Positions 10,511-21,413 of a stretch of 64,000 bases of DNA are shown piece after piece. A program made the position numbers and the translations under genes. Position 1 is the first letter of the stretch, and each line of letters begins with the position of its first letter. Source of the DNA: Mesocentrotus franciscanus (Eukaryota; Echinodermata; Echinoidea; Camarodonta; Strongylocentrotidae); contig CP137675.1 of NCBI GenBank assembly GCA_037976565.1, forward strand, positions 16,085,330-16,149,329, read 5' to 3'. The notes beneath the pieces are model-generated. The model was not told the origin of the DNA. It saw only the letters and a program-made list of their open reading frames with translations, and made no database searches.

Positions 10511-10575
10511 ATTAACCAATCAGCGCCGTGAAGTAGCAATCAACGGACCAATCAGATTACCCCCGCGTATAATTC
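10511..10575 (+). promoter_or_regulatory. Cyclin B promoter: paired CCAAT boxes and TATA-like element
   Basis: ACCAATCAGC (CCAAT at 10516) and ACCAATCAGA (CCAAT at 10548) lie 32 bp apart in the same orientation, with a mismatched AGCAATCA between them. TATAA is at 10568-10572. The start codon is at 10781. Vertebrate G2/M genes such as cyclin B use NF-Y-bound CCAAT boxes about 31-33 bp apart. A TTTGAA (CHR-like word) lies at 10683-10688, but that hexamer is common. Confidence 0.6.
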
Positions 10576-10780
10576 AAGCACCGGTCCGCGACAATAACAA
10601 AATCCTACGTGTATTATGCACCCATGCATTGGCGTCATTCATTTGCATGCACACTACATATATTGCGCTAGCTGCCTGCACATTTGAATCCGACTCATTC
10701 TGAAAGCTGAAAACAACTTGGACAGTTCCCATTCCAGACATCGATAACCGAAGATTTTCCATACTTTGCAGTGCTGAATC

Positions 10781-10807
10781 ATGGCTCATGCCACAAGAAA
10801 CCCAAAT
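10781..10807 (+). CDS. CCNB: Cyclin B exon 1
   Basis: Nine codons (M-A-H-A-T-R-N-P-N) followed by a GTAAGTG donor. It joins in phase 0 to exon 2, which itself begins with ATG. I chose this ATG because sea-urchin cyclin B has a short leader of similar composition before the M-T-T-L-like segment. If unused, translation would start at 11867. Confidence 0.75.
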
Positions 10808-13800
10808 GTAAGTGTACAAGTTTATCGAAATTCTCAATTTTTGTGATTTTTATGTTTGGTAGCCGTGGCGGTGTGCAGCCAAGTCAATAGCAATACTCGA
10901 TTTAGCATGCATGTTCATGACATGATGACTGTGTTGTTTGACTGTGTCTGTGACTGTGTGTGTGTTCGACCGAGGTCGACTGACATGAATTTGACTGGCT
11001 GTTTTAATTAAAAAAAAAAAATAGGTTCTTTGAAATCGACTGTCCGGATAACCAGCTTGCAGTACCACAGTGTCTGGAAACATAAATTGTGTGTGGAAGT
11101 TCAAGTTGGAGTTAGAATTGGATGGAAGTGGAAGGGTGTGAGGGGGCCGGGGCGGTTGGTACCACTACCAGGTGGGTTGGGTGTCCAGAGTCCAGACCAG
11201 AGGACCAGACTGACTGAGTCTGGATTAAATTTATTTTTAAAAGGGAGCTCTTACAGTATTTTACAAAAAATAATGGCTAAAAGTGAAGAAAAAAAATCAT
11301 TCAAATTCAGCAATTTCAGGCAAGAACAACATCATTTTCACGAGAAGTTGGCAGTGTCATTTTGACATTGCAAAAAACAAGGTTCGGCGCTAGTTCAGAA
11401 TCGTATCCAGACTTTGACCCGTAACTCCGACGTGGAGATACTGATACCCTACTAAAACAGACTAAAATCAAGTAAATATTCTATTCATCTTTTCTTCAAA
11501 TAATGGCCATGATTTAAAAGTCGTTATGTTTCTTACCTGTGTCGTGTCAATTTTCTTATCTTTTTGGGGAGTATTTTTCTAAAAATGAAGACTTATAATA
11601 TACCCTTTCTCACTAGATTCATGGCAAACGGTGCTGCACAATAAGATTGCATACCGTACCAACTGTAAGTACATGAATAGGCCTACTGAATTTCCCTATC
11701 AGATAGTTTGTTCAGTGCATCACCTATGCATCTACCCTTTTGCATATGTACATGATGTAGTCTACTAAGTCTAGGCAATGAACTAGAGTGTAGATCTATT
11801 TGTACATGGTTTTTCTGTGGCATACACTTAACAATCATGTTTGCTCATCATTTCTTATGTTTACAGATGACCACTCTTGGTTTTAAAAAGCTGCAGAGTT
11901 TTGAAAGCGAGAATGTCGGTGCCAGGCTTGGTGCGAAGAGCATGGCTGTACAAAAGCCTGCTCAGAGAGCTGCCCTGGGGAACATCAGTAACATGGTGCG
12001 CACAACACATGCTGGTGGTAAAAAGGTAAATGCCTCATTTTTTAATTTTAAACTGATTGTTGGAAAGATAAGGTAAATGACACATTTCCCACAACAGTAA
12101 AGAAGAATAAATCTTGCATGTATAATTCGCATTTGCTTGGAACTCGTGCGATATGATGTCTCTATATTTTAAGAAATCTTCTTTTCCGACGAAAGAATGT
12201 ACGTTGCATGACCAATTTTCATAGAATCAAGGAGGAGAAAAATGGGAAATAAAATTAATATTACCAAGCACCTGTTCATACATTTTTTTCAATAAATGAA
12301 ATTTCCAGAAAGATCAAACAACACTAGATTTGAGCCAGTTTCTTTTGAAATGGAATTTCTCTTACCAGAACTTAAAAGTAGTATTGGTACATCTACATAA
12401 ATGTACATTTTTTAAAAACCGAATGATATTTTCATTTCATTTGGTATACATGTACTTTGACTACCTAGAGTCTGTTAAAGGTAGTGTATCCCTTTTGCAG
12501 CCAACATCAAATTCTGTAGAACTTTGCAGGAATTATGAATATGTCACATGTCCCCTCTGTGAAATTTAAACATTAACAATATCCTAGTTTTCAAATTATG
12601 CAAGGAAACCTGTTTACTTTCTAGATTAATTTCACTGTCATACACTATCGAGTGACTGACTAACTTTTTTTCTTTGGTAATAACATACATAAAATGAGCT
12701 GTAAAGGGTTAAAAGTAGAAATATTTGCGGTACAGTGATTTTCACGGATTTCGCGCTAAGATAGGCAAGCACGAATTTTAGAACTCACGAAAGTATAAGC
12801 ATGACTTATGCGTGCAACACGAATTTAAGAACGCGCAAAAATAACAGCGTTTACACTTTACAGTACATCAGCATATTTGTGTACATCAATAACCCACTTG
12901 TAATGGCCAAAATTAAACTGATTGAATGTTTGTGCAGCACATAACGTACAACCATTCAGTACAAGGGTCTGAAAATCAGACTATTTAATTAAACGAGCGC
13001 GCTTGCTAAATTCGATTCAACAACTAACGGTCGTAATTTCCACAAAGACATTTTCAAGTCCTTTTGTTTTGAGGGAAGTTCTAAATTAGTATTCTTTCAA
13101 ATGCCATTGGAATTTAACCTTTTATTTTTTTTGGGGGGGGGGCCTGCAAATGGGACATAACATGTAGTGCCTTAAAGATACTGTGTCCCTTTTGCAGCCA
13201 ACATCAAATTCTGTAGAACTTAACAGAACAGGAAACCTGTTTACTTGCTGGATTTCACCGTCAGACACTATTGAGTGACTGACTGGCCTTTTTTCATCTT
13301 TGGTAATAACATACATAAAATGAGCTGTAAAGTGTACATGAGCATTTGTCTACATCAATAACCCACTTCTTGTAATGGCCAAAATTAAACTGATATTTGC
13401 GCAGCATAAAACTACGACCATTCGGTACAATGGTCTGAAAAATCAGACTATTACTTACTGCCTCTATAGCTCCTAAGTCTATTTGACAACTAATAGTCGT
13501 TATTTTCCCACCTAAAGACATTTTCAAGCCCCCCCCCTTTTTTTTAGCGAAGTTCTAAATTAGTATTGTCTTTCAAATGTTCATGTTGGAATAACTTATG
13601 TTAAAGCTGTAACTGCAAGCAATCAAGTCGTCCTGGCATTAAAAACTTCATCATGAAAAGCATTTTTCTTTAAATTTGTGTACACAGGTTGTAAAGAAAG
13701 AGCTCAGGACAAAGACGTTGGTCAAATCCAAGGCTACTTCATCACTCCAATCTGTAGTGAGTCTACCAGTGGACAATGTCAAAACGGACATCTGTAGGTC

Positions 13801-16800
13801 ACCCTTGCCAGAAGTGGTGGATAAAATGGAGGTAGACCCCATTGACTCGGCTATTGAAGCATTTTCTCAGCGACTGATTGATGTGAGTTTATTACTTATG
13901 AATTACGAACAAATAAAAAGTAACAATAAAGAAATGGTCATGATTCAGTAACTTTTCAGAGGTTAAAAGATCAAAAGTTTAGCAGGACCTCATGGGTATT
14001 GTGTTACTTGCGTAAAATAGATAAAATAATTCCCCCGACATTAGAGTTGAAAGCCCATGTGAATCATTGATGACATGTACCTCTTACGGTCGATGTGTTC
14101 TTTCTATCAATTTGTGTTTGTATTTATTTTTACTATCTGCAGCTGCAAGTAGAAGACATCGACAAGGACGACGGAGATAACCCTCAGCTTTGCAGTGAGT
14201 ATGCCAAGGAGATCTACCTGTACATGAGGAGCTTAGAGAACCAAATGAAGGTACCTGCTGGCTATCTGGATAGAGAAGGTCAGGTCACAGGTCGTATCGT
14301 CACATTCTAGTCGACTGGCTAGTGCAAGTCCATCTTAGGTTCCATCTTCTCCAAGAGACCCTCTTCCTCACAGTTCAGCTCATTGACAGATTCCTGGTTG
14401 TAAGTTGAGATCTTTCAATCTGTACTACAGTTAAATTTTGAAGAATTTGTACTGAACAATAAAGCAGGGCAAGTGGGGTACCACACAAACTGTTCAGAAA
14501 GATCAAAGTGATTTACGCTATATCTCACAATAGACAAAATGCAGAAAAAGAAAAGACGGCTAAACACAGCTCTAAGGTGTCCATTTGAGACCGTCTACAT
14601 TAGTACAGTGTACATGTAAAATAAGTCTTTGGAAGCAAAATTTAGAAAGTTGATTTGATACAGGACTGGACTAACTACAAGACACAAGGGGTGGTATTCT
14701 CATAAGTTAAGCTGGGACTAAGTCCAGACTAAACAAGACTTTTAGTTCACACTTCTATGGAATGCTAGGTTTCATCTTCCTCCAATATTCATGACAAAGA
14801 TAATCTACCAAGGACTTTATTGAAATTCAGTTCATAATCATATTGTCTTTTTCTTCCCATTTCATTGCAAAATTATTTTTTTTGACACTTTTCATTGCAG
14901 GATTAAAATAATCTGTACAGGGTAAATAAGTTGGCAACAGGCACTCCATAAAAGTGTTGACTAGTTAAGCCAGGCTTAACTTAGTACGCGCTATCGGAAT
15001 ACCACCCAAGTTATTTACATGTCATTGTTTTACAATACCCTCTTGCTCTATCTTTTACCAGGATCACTCGGTCTCCAAAGGAAAGCTGCAGCTTGTGGGT
15101 GTAACAGCTATGTTTATTGCCAGCAAATATGAAGAGATGTACCCTCCTGAAATCAACGACTTTGTTTACATCACAGACCAGGCTTACACTAAGGCCCAGA
15201 TCAGGCAGATGGAGGTCGTCATGCTGAAGGGGCTCGGGTACGGTCTAGGAAAGCCCCTATGCCTTCACTTTCTACGACGCAACTCAAAAGCAGCTGGGGT
15301 AGGTTTTGTGATAAAGCTTTGTAGCATGACATTTAAGCTCTTTATGAATTTTGTAGAAATTCACAGCGTTTTGTTTTATTTGTGGTTCTGCATTTACAAA
15401 TAATGAATTCAACAAATATCGGAAAATCAGATCTTCGGAAGTGCTTGAAAGCCACGAGTCTGTAATGATTTAAATGTGAATTTCTTTTCATTAACGCGGG
15501 ACTGCGCTACTTGTAGCTACTTGCGCCCTCTATATAGCAAATGATGCCTAAGCTGTACCCGTTGGTCCCCCATGATCCCTTTTTTCTTATGTTAATTAAG
15601 AGCTGATTTGATGACATAACCACCTGCCAGTGACCAGGCATGGAGGTCTAATCCCTCCTGGCCAAACTACTGTAGCTACTTGCGCCCTCTATATAGCAAA
15701 CGATGCCTAAGCTGTACCCGTTGGTCCCCCATGATCCCTTTTTCTTATGTTAATTAAGAGCTGATTTGATGACATAACCACCTGCCAGTGACCAGGCATG
15801 GAGGTCTAATCCCTCCTGGCCAAACTAGTGCAGACAGGCTTTAAAGGAAAATCCAAAATCACCAGACAATTAAATTGACTAAAATGAAAAAATTTCAGTT
15901 CATGAAATATGCGTTATTCTTTTTTCTTTTTAGAGGAGATATTAAGCAAATAATTACCGTTGGTGAAGGTGATGGGACAAACTATCACTTCCGAGGCGAT
16001 CTGGATGTAGCTATCTTTCCGAAGCGAAGCTGAGGGCAGATAGCGTATACATTCAGATTGCCAAAGAAGTGATAGTTTGCCATCGCCTGAAACCAAAAGG
16101 TGATTATTTGCTTTATATTCATTTTAGAGCAACAAGTCATCAATTGACAGCTAGCTAGCGAGTGACGGTGAAAGATACGTACAGTGTATGCAGTATGGTG
16201 GCTGGCGTGACCATAGCTCGCGCATGACCAAAGTTCGCGTACTAACACTAAAATCGCTTAAAGAGGAGAGCAATACGCAACGCAAAGTGCGTTGCACCCG
16301 GTAGATAGTCGACTATCTGGACAGTGTAGGCCTAACGAACTTTTCTTCTCCCATCAATGATGGGCGAACCATCTTTCATCACGTGGTTTCCTTTTGACCA
16401 ATCATAGAGCAAGATTCTTAGTATGTGGATTGGAATATAAAATGTGTTATCCATAATATATTTTGAGTAGTTCCCCAAAGTAGAATAGGGAAAAACAGAA
16501 ATTTTATGTATTAGTACATGGCAAACAGGGGAGTTGCCCATGACTACGTCGCAATCCAGCGACCAAATTGTCGATTTGAGATTCACAAATTTGGTAATTT
16601 CAAAAACATTCATTACTCTCATAATATAGGCCCAATTTATTGAAAACTGCCGCCATTTGTGTTTCTCATATTTTGCTGCTTTTATACAAAGGTTGGATTG
16701 CCCTTTGATAGATTTGATGAACAGTTACACCAACTATGAGAAACATACCAATTCATGAACATTATTAGATTATATCAAATTGTTGTAAGATACCTTTCAT

Positions 16801-18700
16801 GCAATTAGCAACGATTTATATTCCTTTTTTGACTGTTCTAAAAGGTTGATCCTCAGAAGCATACACTAGCCAAGTACCTCATGGAGATCACTCTTCCAGA
16901 ATACAGCATGGTGCAATATGATCCCTCCGAGATTGCTGCAGCAGCAATCTACCTGTCCATGGCTCTGTTAGGTTCCGAGGACAACTGGGGCGCCAAGATG
17001 ACACATTACAGCATGTACAGCGAAGATCACATCAAACCCATCATCCAAAAGATGGCAACCGCCGTTCTCAGGGATGATGCTATGTCAGAAAAGTACCACG
17101 TAAGTCTCTGACATATACCTGCACATGAATTAAAATACAACCAAGCCATATTATCAGTCTTAATGAAGATACACAATCTTTTAACCCTATGTCAACTGGT
17201 AGTAATTTAGCGACTACTCGGGAACCGCGGCAGATATAAAGTTTTCCTTTCACCACTTTTTTCTTTTGTGTGTGTATTGGGTTTTTACAGACGTGTATCA
17301 ATCAGATATGATTATTTACGTCTGGGGACCGACCTTTAACGTCACCATCTGAAAGACGCGATTCAGTTTCGAACCTGCGTCCTCGGCTGAATTAGTTTGT
17401 AAGTTCCACTGTTAGCTGGATTACAGGCGCACGCCACAACGCCTAGTTAAATTTGAGTCTTACGCATCTTTTAAAACAATTTTTTTGACAATCGGATGTA
17501 TAGTTAATACAAAGTCACGTGACCTTTTGTCTTTGCATGTCAGCCCGAAAATCGCTCATTTCTGTGATTTGTGTACAAAACAAATGGAAATATCGTTTTT
17601 CCTAAAAAGAGATAAAACATTGGTTTTTGGGTCTTGTTTAAAGTTTAGGTTTGTTTTGGGGTCATAATAGTTGAATTGTAGTTAAGAAATGAAATAAAAC
17701 AAACAATAAAATACATAAGTTAATAATCAAAACAGAACATAAGGAATAAACTGGCTCTTCCAATTTTTTTTGTCGTATTCCAAATGGTATATGTAGTGAA
17801 AAAGAATGCTTAAATATATGATTTATGGGTAAAAATGTGAATTTTATGACCTTATTTGCATACATTACCATGAATATGTAAATGAGTGAATTTTTCAAAA
17901 AATTGAAGTTACCATAGTATTCTATATACACTATACTTGACATGTATGCAAATTTTTGCGGCGATCGGCCAAGATCTTGGGGAGGGGGTTTAATTGATCC
18001 CCCATTAAAAAAAACCTGGTCTGAAATAGCCCAGTTAGATAGAATAGGGTTAATTCTGTTCTCTGGGGGAGAGTGGTGTTTGAAAAGATTCCAGTCGGGG
18101 TCATATTTCAAAAAAAAGATTGTTCTCGTAAGTTTTGTTCTTCTTCAGATGTGTATTTCATTCAAATCAACTTGATGTTTGGGCTTTCCCCTCAATTCAT
18201 GTACCTTGAATCTTCATAGAGTGGTGAAGTGTGACATCAAAAATCTATATTTGGAATTTCTCAATTTTTTCTTCATTTTCCGAAAGACCACCAAAAATGA
18301 CCATCTGAATAAAAAGATTGCCTATGGGAACTCAGTGTTATATTGCTCTGGCTCCTAATGTTATGAGCCAGAGCAATATAACACTGAGCTCCCATAGGCA
18401 ATCTTTTTATTCAGATGGTCATTTTTGGTGGTCTTTCGGAAAATGAAGAAAAAATTGAGAAATTCCAAAAATAGATTTTTATGACATCACAGCTTCGGTA
18501 CTCTATTCCTCAAAACTATTTATTTTGCTGATGGCACGTATGCATTGTACTCCATTTCCCATTTTTGATTTTTGAATCTTCTGTTCTTTGCTTTTATTGC
18601 AGGCTGTCAAGACAAAGTACCGCAGCAATCGGTTCATGTCGATCAGTTCCTCTCACAGCTGGAATCGGATTTCATGAAAAAACTAGTGGAAGAATCGTAG
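10781..18700 (+). CDS. CCNB: Cyclin B gene, seven exons, two apparent frame breaks
   Basis: Regulatory subunit that activates CDK1 for entry into mitosis and is then destroyed by the APC/C. Exons: 10781-10807, 11867-12025, 13688-13882, 14143-14399, 15062-15298, 16845-17099, 18603-18700. All introns are GT-AG and every exon starts in phase 0. A destruction box (R-A-A-L-G-N-I-S-N) lies near residue 43. The cyclin fold starts late in exon 4 and includes [11 protein letters not shown] in exon 5; the C-terminal fold is in exon 6. Allowing one missing base in exon 4 and one in exon 7 gives about 409 residues, the usual length for sea-urchin cyclin B. Read literally, translation stops at TAG 14308-14310. 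Sound splice sites and otherwise clean exons favour consensus error or a rare allele over an old pseudogene. Confidence 0.93.
11867..12025 (+). CDS. CCNB: Cyclin B exon 2 (destruction box)
   Basis: 159 bases, acceptor TTTACAG and donor GTAAATG. It encodes the N-terminal degradation region: [15 protein letters not shown] contains the R-x-x-L destruction box, followed by a basic stretch ending G-G-K-K. Confidence 0.93.
12475..13175. mobile_element. MITE with TTAA ends, copy A (cyclin B intron 2)
   Basis: Starts TTAAAGGTAGTGTATCCC and ends GGGACATAACATGTAGTGCCTTAA. Terminal inverted repeats include TGTCCC(A/T)TTTGCAG. TTAA flanks both ends, as in piggyBac-type insertions. Non-coding. Confidence 0.65.
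13172..13596. mobile_element. MITE with TTAA ends, copy B (truncated)
   Basis: Starts at the same TTAA that closes copy A and follows its sequence, with internal deletions, to about 13596, where it loses the right terminal repeat. The two copies are directly adjacent in the same orientation. Confidence 0.65.
13688..13882 (+). CDS. CCNB: Cyclin B exon 3
   Basis: 195 bases between CACAG and GTGAGT. It encodes the variable linker between the destruction box and cyclin fold, starting V-V-K-K-E-L and ending [10 protein letters not shown], just before the conserved [10 protein letters not shown] segment. Confidence 0.92.
14143..14399 (+). CDS. CCNB: Cyclin B exon 4, one base short
   Basis: Encodes [10 protein letters not shown] through the start of the cyclin fold, donor GTAAGT at 14400. 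The frame is open through G-R at 14290-14295. The next codon has only A-T (14296-14297) before CGT CAC ATT CTA GTC GAC TGG, so family homology (R-H-I-L-V-D-W) continues in the +1 frame. The lost base falls in the M of the MRAIL-type hydrophobic patch. The exon has 257 bases where 258 would keep phase 0. Confidence 0.9.
14689..15007. mobile_element. MITE with GGGTGGTATTC inverted ends (cyclin B intron 4)
   Basis: Begins GGGTGGTATTC and ends GAATACCACCC, flanked on both sides by AAG (a 3-bp target duplication, as for Harbinger-type elements). 319 bp, non-coding. Confidence 0.65.
15062..15298 (+). CDS. CCNB: Cyclin B exon 5 (cyclin fold core)
   Basis: 237 bases between TTACCAG and GTAGGT. Contains [19 protein letters not shown] and [13 protein letters not shown], the most conserved cyclin B motifs, and ends [11 protein letters not shown]. 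Confidence 0.95.
15513..15829 (+). repeat. Near-identical tandem duplication, 159-bp unit
   Basis: Two copies (about 15513-15671 and 15672-15829) running from TGTAGCTACTTGCGCCCTCT to CCTCCTGGCCAAACTA, differing at very few positions. Located in cyclin B intron 5. A recent duplication. Confidence 0.85.
15944..16440 (+). mobile_element. Multi-hairpin non-autonomous element, copy 1
   Basis: Matches 57250-57806 in the opposite orientation. About 15970-16090 folds back on itself (CAAACTATCACTTCC against GAAGTGATAGTTTG). A second hairpin is GCAACGCAAAGTGCGTTGC at 16278-16296, and a third lies in CCCATCAATGATGGG. No coding capacity. In cyclin B intron 5. Confidence 0.65.
16845..17099 (+). CDS. CCNB: Cyclin B exon 6 (C-terminal cyclin fold)
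   Basis: 255 bases between TAAAAG and GTAAGT. Contains [15 protein letters not shown], then [14 protein letters not shown], the second cyclin fold that helps hold CDK1. Confidence 0.95.
17268..17444 (-). mobile_element. SINE with 7SL/Alu-like head, copy 1 (minus strand)
   Basis: On the minus strand it starts GGCGTTGTGGCGTGCGCCTG and continues TAATCCAGC, with a B-box-like GGTTCGAAACT and the tail motif GGTGACGTTAAAGGTCGGTC. Near-identical to 58786-58955. In cyclin B intron 6. Confidence 0.7.
18219..18503. mobile_element. Foldback MITE (Tc1/mariner-like), cyclin B intron 6
   Basis: Almost the whole element is an inverted repeat: two arms of about 140 bases pair around a short loop near 18358. 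The ends read GAGTGGTGAAG and, in complement, GAGTACCGAAG, each flanked by TA (18217-18218 and 18504-18505). It ends about 100 bases before the last cyclin B exon. Confidence 0.8.
18603..18700 (+). CDS. CCNB: Cyclin B exon 7 (C-terminus), one base short
   Basis: Acceptor TATTGCAG. It opens [16 protein letters not shown]. Read literally, the frame ends at TGA 18675-18677. In the +1 frame from about 18651 it continues [14 protein letters not shown] to TAG 18698-18700, which resembles the Q-L-D-S-S-L-type ending of echinoid cyclin B. One extra base in TCCTCTC would join the two. Confidence 0.75.
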
Positions 18701-21046
18701 TACGTGAGAGATCAGTAGGAAAAGACTTTGAGAGACACTTAATGATTAATTATTCATCAGCAGATATGGACTGCCCAAAGATTCAGTGCCTCGCTCCCCT
18801 TCAGAATAAATACATGTCATGTGCCAGTTAATCTTTGAATCGCCACGAGCATGTAGCCTCTACACCCTATGGTTTGTAAAATGTGATGAATGTATTGTGG
18901 CTCTCTGGGGTTTAGAATAAGATGATCAAGGGCGTAGGCCCAAAGAGGCAAAAGTATTCCAATGTGTTGATATACACTGGCTACATCAGCTATTGAATTT
19001 TGCTTCTTAGATAGAATCTTGTGTGGGGAACACGAATAGACGAGCAACAAAACAAATGAGAGAGTTGTCTGTGAATATGTCACAATCCAGTGATCAAATT
19101 GCCATAGTGATCTAATATATGCAGTGGAACGGAGTTGGTGCTTTTATGACCATCAAACGTACATTGTGTATTAACTAAATGTGACATGTTGTCCTTCACA
19201 CCAGTTATGTGTCAAGATCAGTCATATCTGAACAAAAAGTCATCAATTGGGAATGAAATGGGTAATTAAATAACGATTTAGGCACTTGACTGTAGCAGAA
19301 TTTGTAAAACAAAAAATAATGTATTTAACGCCTCTTTTGGTAGCATTTTAATAGAAATAGCACTTGAATTTTAACAGAAATCAGATTCATGTACAGGAAA
19401 TACAAGTTGTTGAAGGATAAAATTGAAGACCATAAAATAGATAATTATATATCAACGGAAAGCTTGTAGGCCATAGATTACAATAATATAAATAAATGTA
19501 CACTGTATATGGTATTTTTTAGTGTCAGTCAGAGCAAATATCTGCTCTCTAAAAATTGTTGACCCAAAATGACAATGATTACCGGTATGCGTTAAGTAAG
19601 CACTGCTCATCGCCTCACCCAATATACAGTGTAGGTGAGCCGATATGGCCCACAGGTTCTGTTGTCACCATAAGTGGCTAGTTTAGAGGGGTGCAGAACA
19701 TCGGGTTTTAATTTGCTTTTGTGCAATACCGAGAAGGAAAATATATTTTTTTCCTTCATATTTGTATTCTATGTTCATTCAGCTTTCCATTGATATAAAG
19801 ATGTATTCCCTTTAGAGAATAACATACCGATACATGAAAGTGAGTTAGTTAGCAATACATGTACATGGTACTAAAATGGAATAATTCTGAATTGCAAAAC
19901 TTTTTTAATCACCTTTAATATTTTATAACCTTTGTACATGCTTTAGAACCATATGTATATACTGAAGCCGCATGGATGCTGAATTGAAAATCTATTGTGC
20001 ATCTATTAATATTGACTGACTTTTTAATCAAGTAATATGCCAGCTGAAAGTATTTCAAAAGTATGCACTAGCTCTACCAGGTCAGTTTTTAAGTGGTGAT
20101 TTTTAAAATGTCTTCGTACTGTAACTAAGCACTCTATATCATTCTTTCTTTCATATTCAATATCTTCGGCACTTTCTTACATGGTTTTAATATTTTTTTC
20201 CATTGATGTGGCAATGTATAACCTTGGTGTAAAACTGAATAACACACAAATGAGATACAGATTTAATTGTTAATAACTAGTCGACCACTATTAAACTGAA
20301 CTTTGTGCATCTTAAAGTTGAAGAAAGTGAATTCTATGCAGAATAAGTTTCATGACATTTCTTCCAAACGATAATTTTATTGAAACATACAATACTTTTT
20401 GTATTGCGAACTAAGGCTATGAAAGTTAAACTTTTCTAAATTTTGAATATACATCTTTCAACTTTACAATGTGTAAATGGTCTCAATATGATGAACCAGA
20501 CGAACATTTTTAGTTATCAAATATCGCCCCTTTTTAATGGATTTACTTTTAGAATCCTTTATTTCTGTTGTGCCAAGCATTTACAATGGGACCTCATTTT
20601 AACAATCTTGTATGCATACAATGCCTGTTTATCATGAAAGAAGTACACATTCTCCACAAGGGTCAACTTCTATCAATTAAACGTTCCATCCTGAGTTAAT
20701 CAAGATTTATGGTTTTTTCATGTTGCCTAGAACTACTCAAATAGTACATGTTATTGAATCATGCTGCTTTACCATATTTTTCACTTGAAGAATACATGAA
20801 AGATTAGAAATTGCAAGTACTGTTCATAGATTTTAAATAATATGATTAAAAAATCTTCAAATATGCATGCAAACACAAATGATACATTTTTAAGCACTTC
20901 ACATTCATAATATTACATGTACATGTAGTTATGTTGCTTTGTTGCACGGTTGTCCAAATATAAGTTAATCATGTTTTTTCATTGTTGCGAAGGGTGGAGA
21001 ATACAAGATGTTGGTTTTAATCATTTGTAAACAGTACCATAATAAA
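18701..21046 (+). other. CCNB: Probable long cyclin B 3' UTR
   Basis: AT-rich, gene-free sequence with AATAAA at 18805-18810 and 21041-21046. A TGTATATA at 19954-19961 matches the Pumilio-site consensus, and several TTTTAAT-like words resemble cytoplasmic polyadenylation elements. Maternal cyclin B mRNA is translationally controlled in eggs, so such sites are plausible, but short AT words are expected by chance here. The true 3' end is unproven. Confidence 0.4.
21041..21046 (+). terminator. Candidate distal poly(A) signal of cyclin B
   Basis: AATAAA in ACCATAATAAAGATTTATC. Chosen as distal because no gene feature intervenes and repeats begin soon after. Confidence 0.35.
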
Positions 21047-21413
21047 GATTTATCTAGATTATACATGTGCATCACTTTGTTTATCATTCATCTCGCAATC
21101 TTGCACTTTGGATAATTTTTTATTATCTGTATGTTGAATGTTCGTCACGGTTGAAAGTCGATGCTGTTTATTGCTTATTTACTGCTTATTTGATTGTGTG
21201 GTGTTTGTTTTATACATGTTTATTTTGATCATTGACAGAGGATTTAAAATTGAAAGTGGTTACTGAAGTAAATTTAAAAAGCTTTTCATATAAGGGACTT
21301 GGTAATATTGTTCAGATGAGAGAAAATGGTGCTAAGGTATTGACTTCAATGCTAGAGTAAGATGTACAATTAAAGATAATCTGAAAGTTACGAGTGAAAA
21401 CGGACCATTATTA

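Noticed and set aside
15513..15829. CRISPR-like or regulatory array
   Set aside because: Only two long adjacent copies without spacers, in an intron of an animal gene; a plain tandem duplication.
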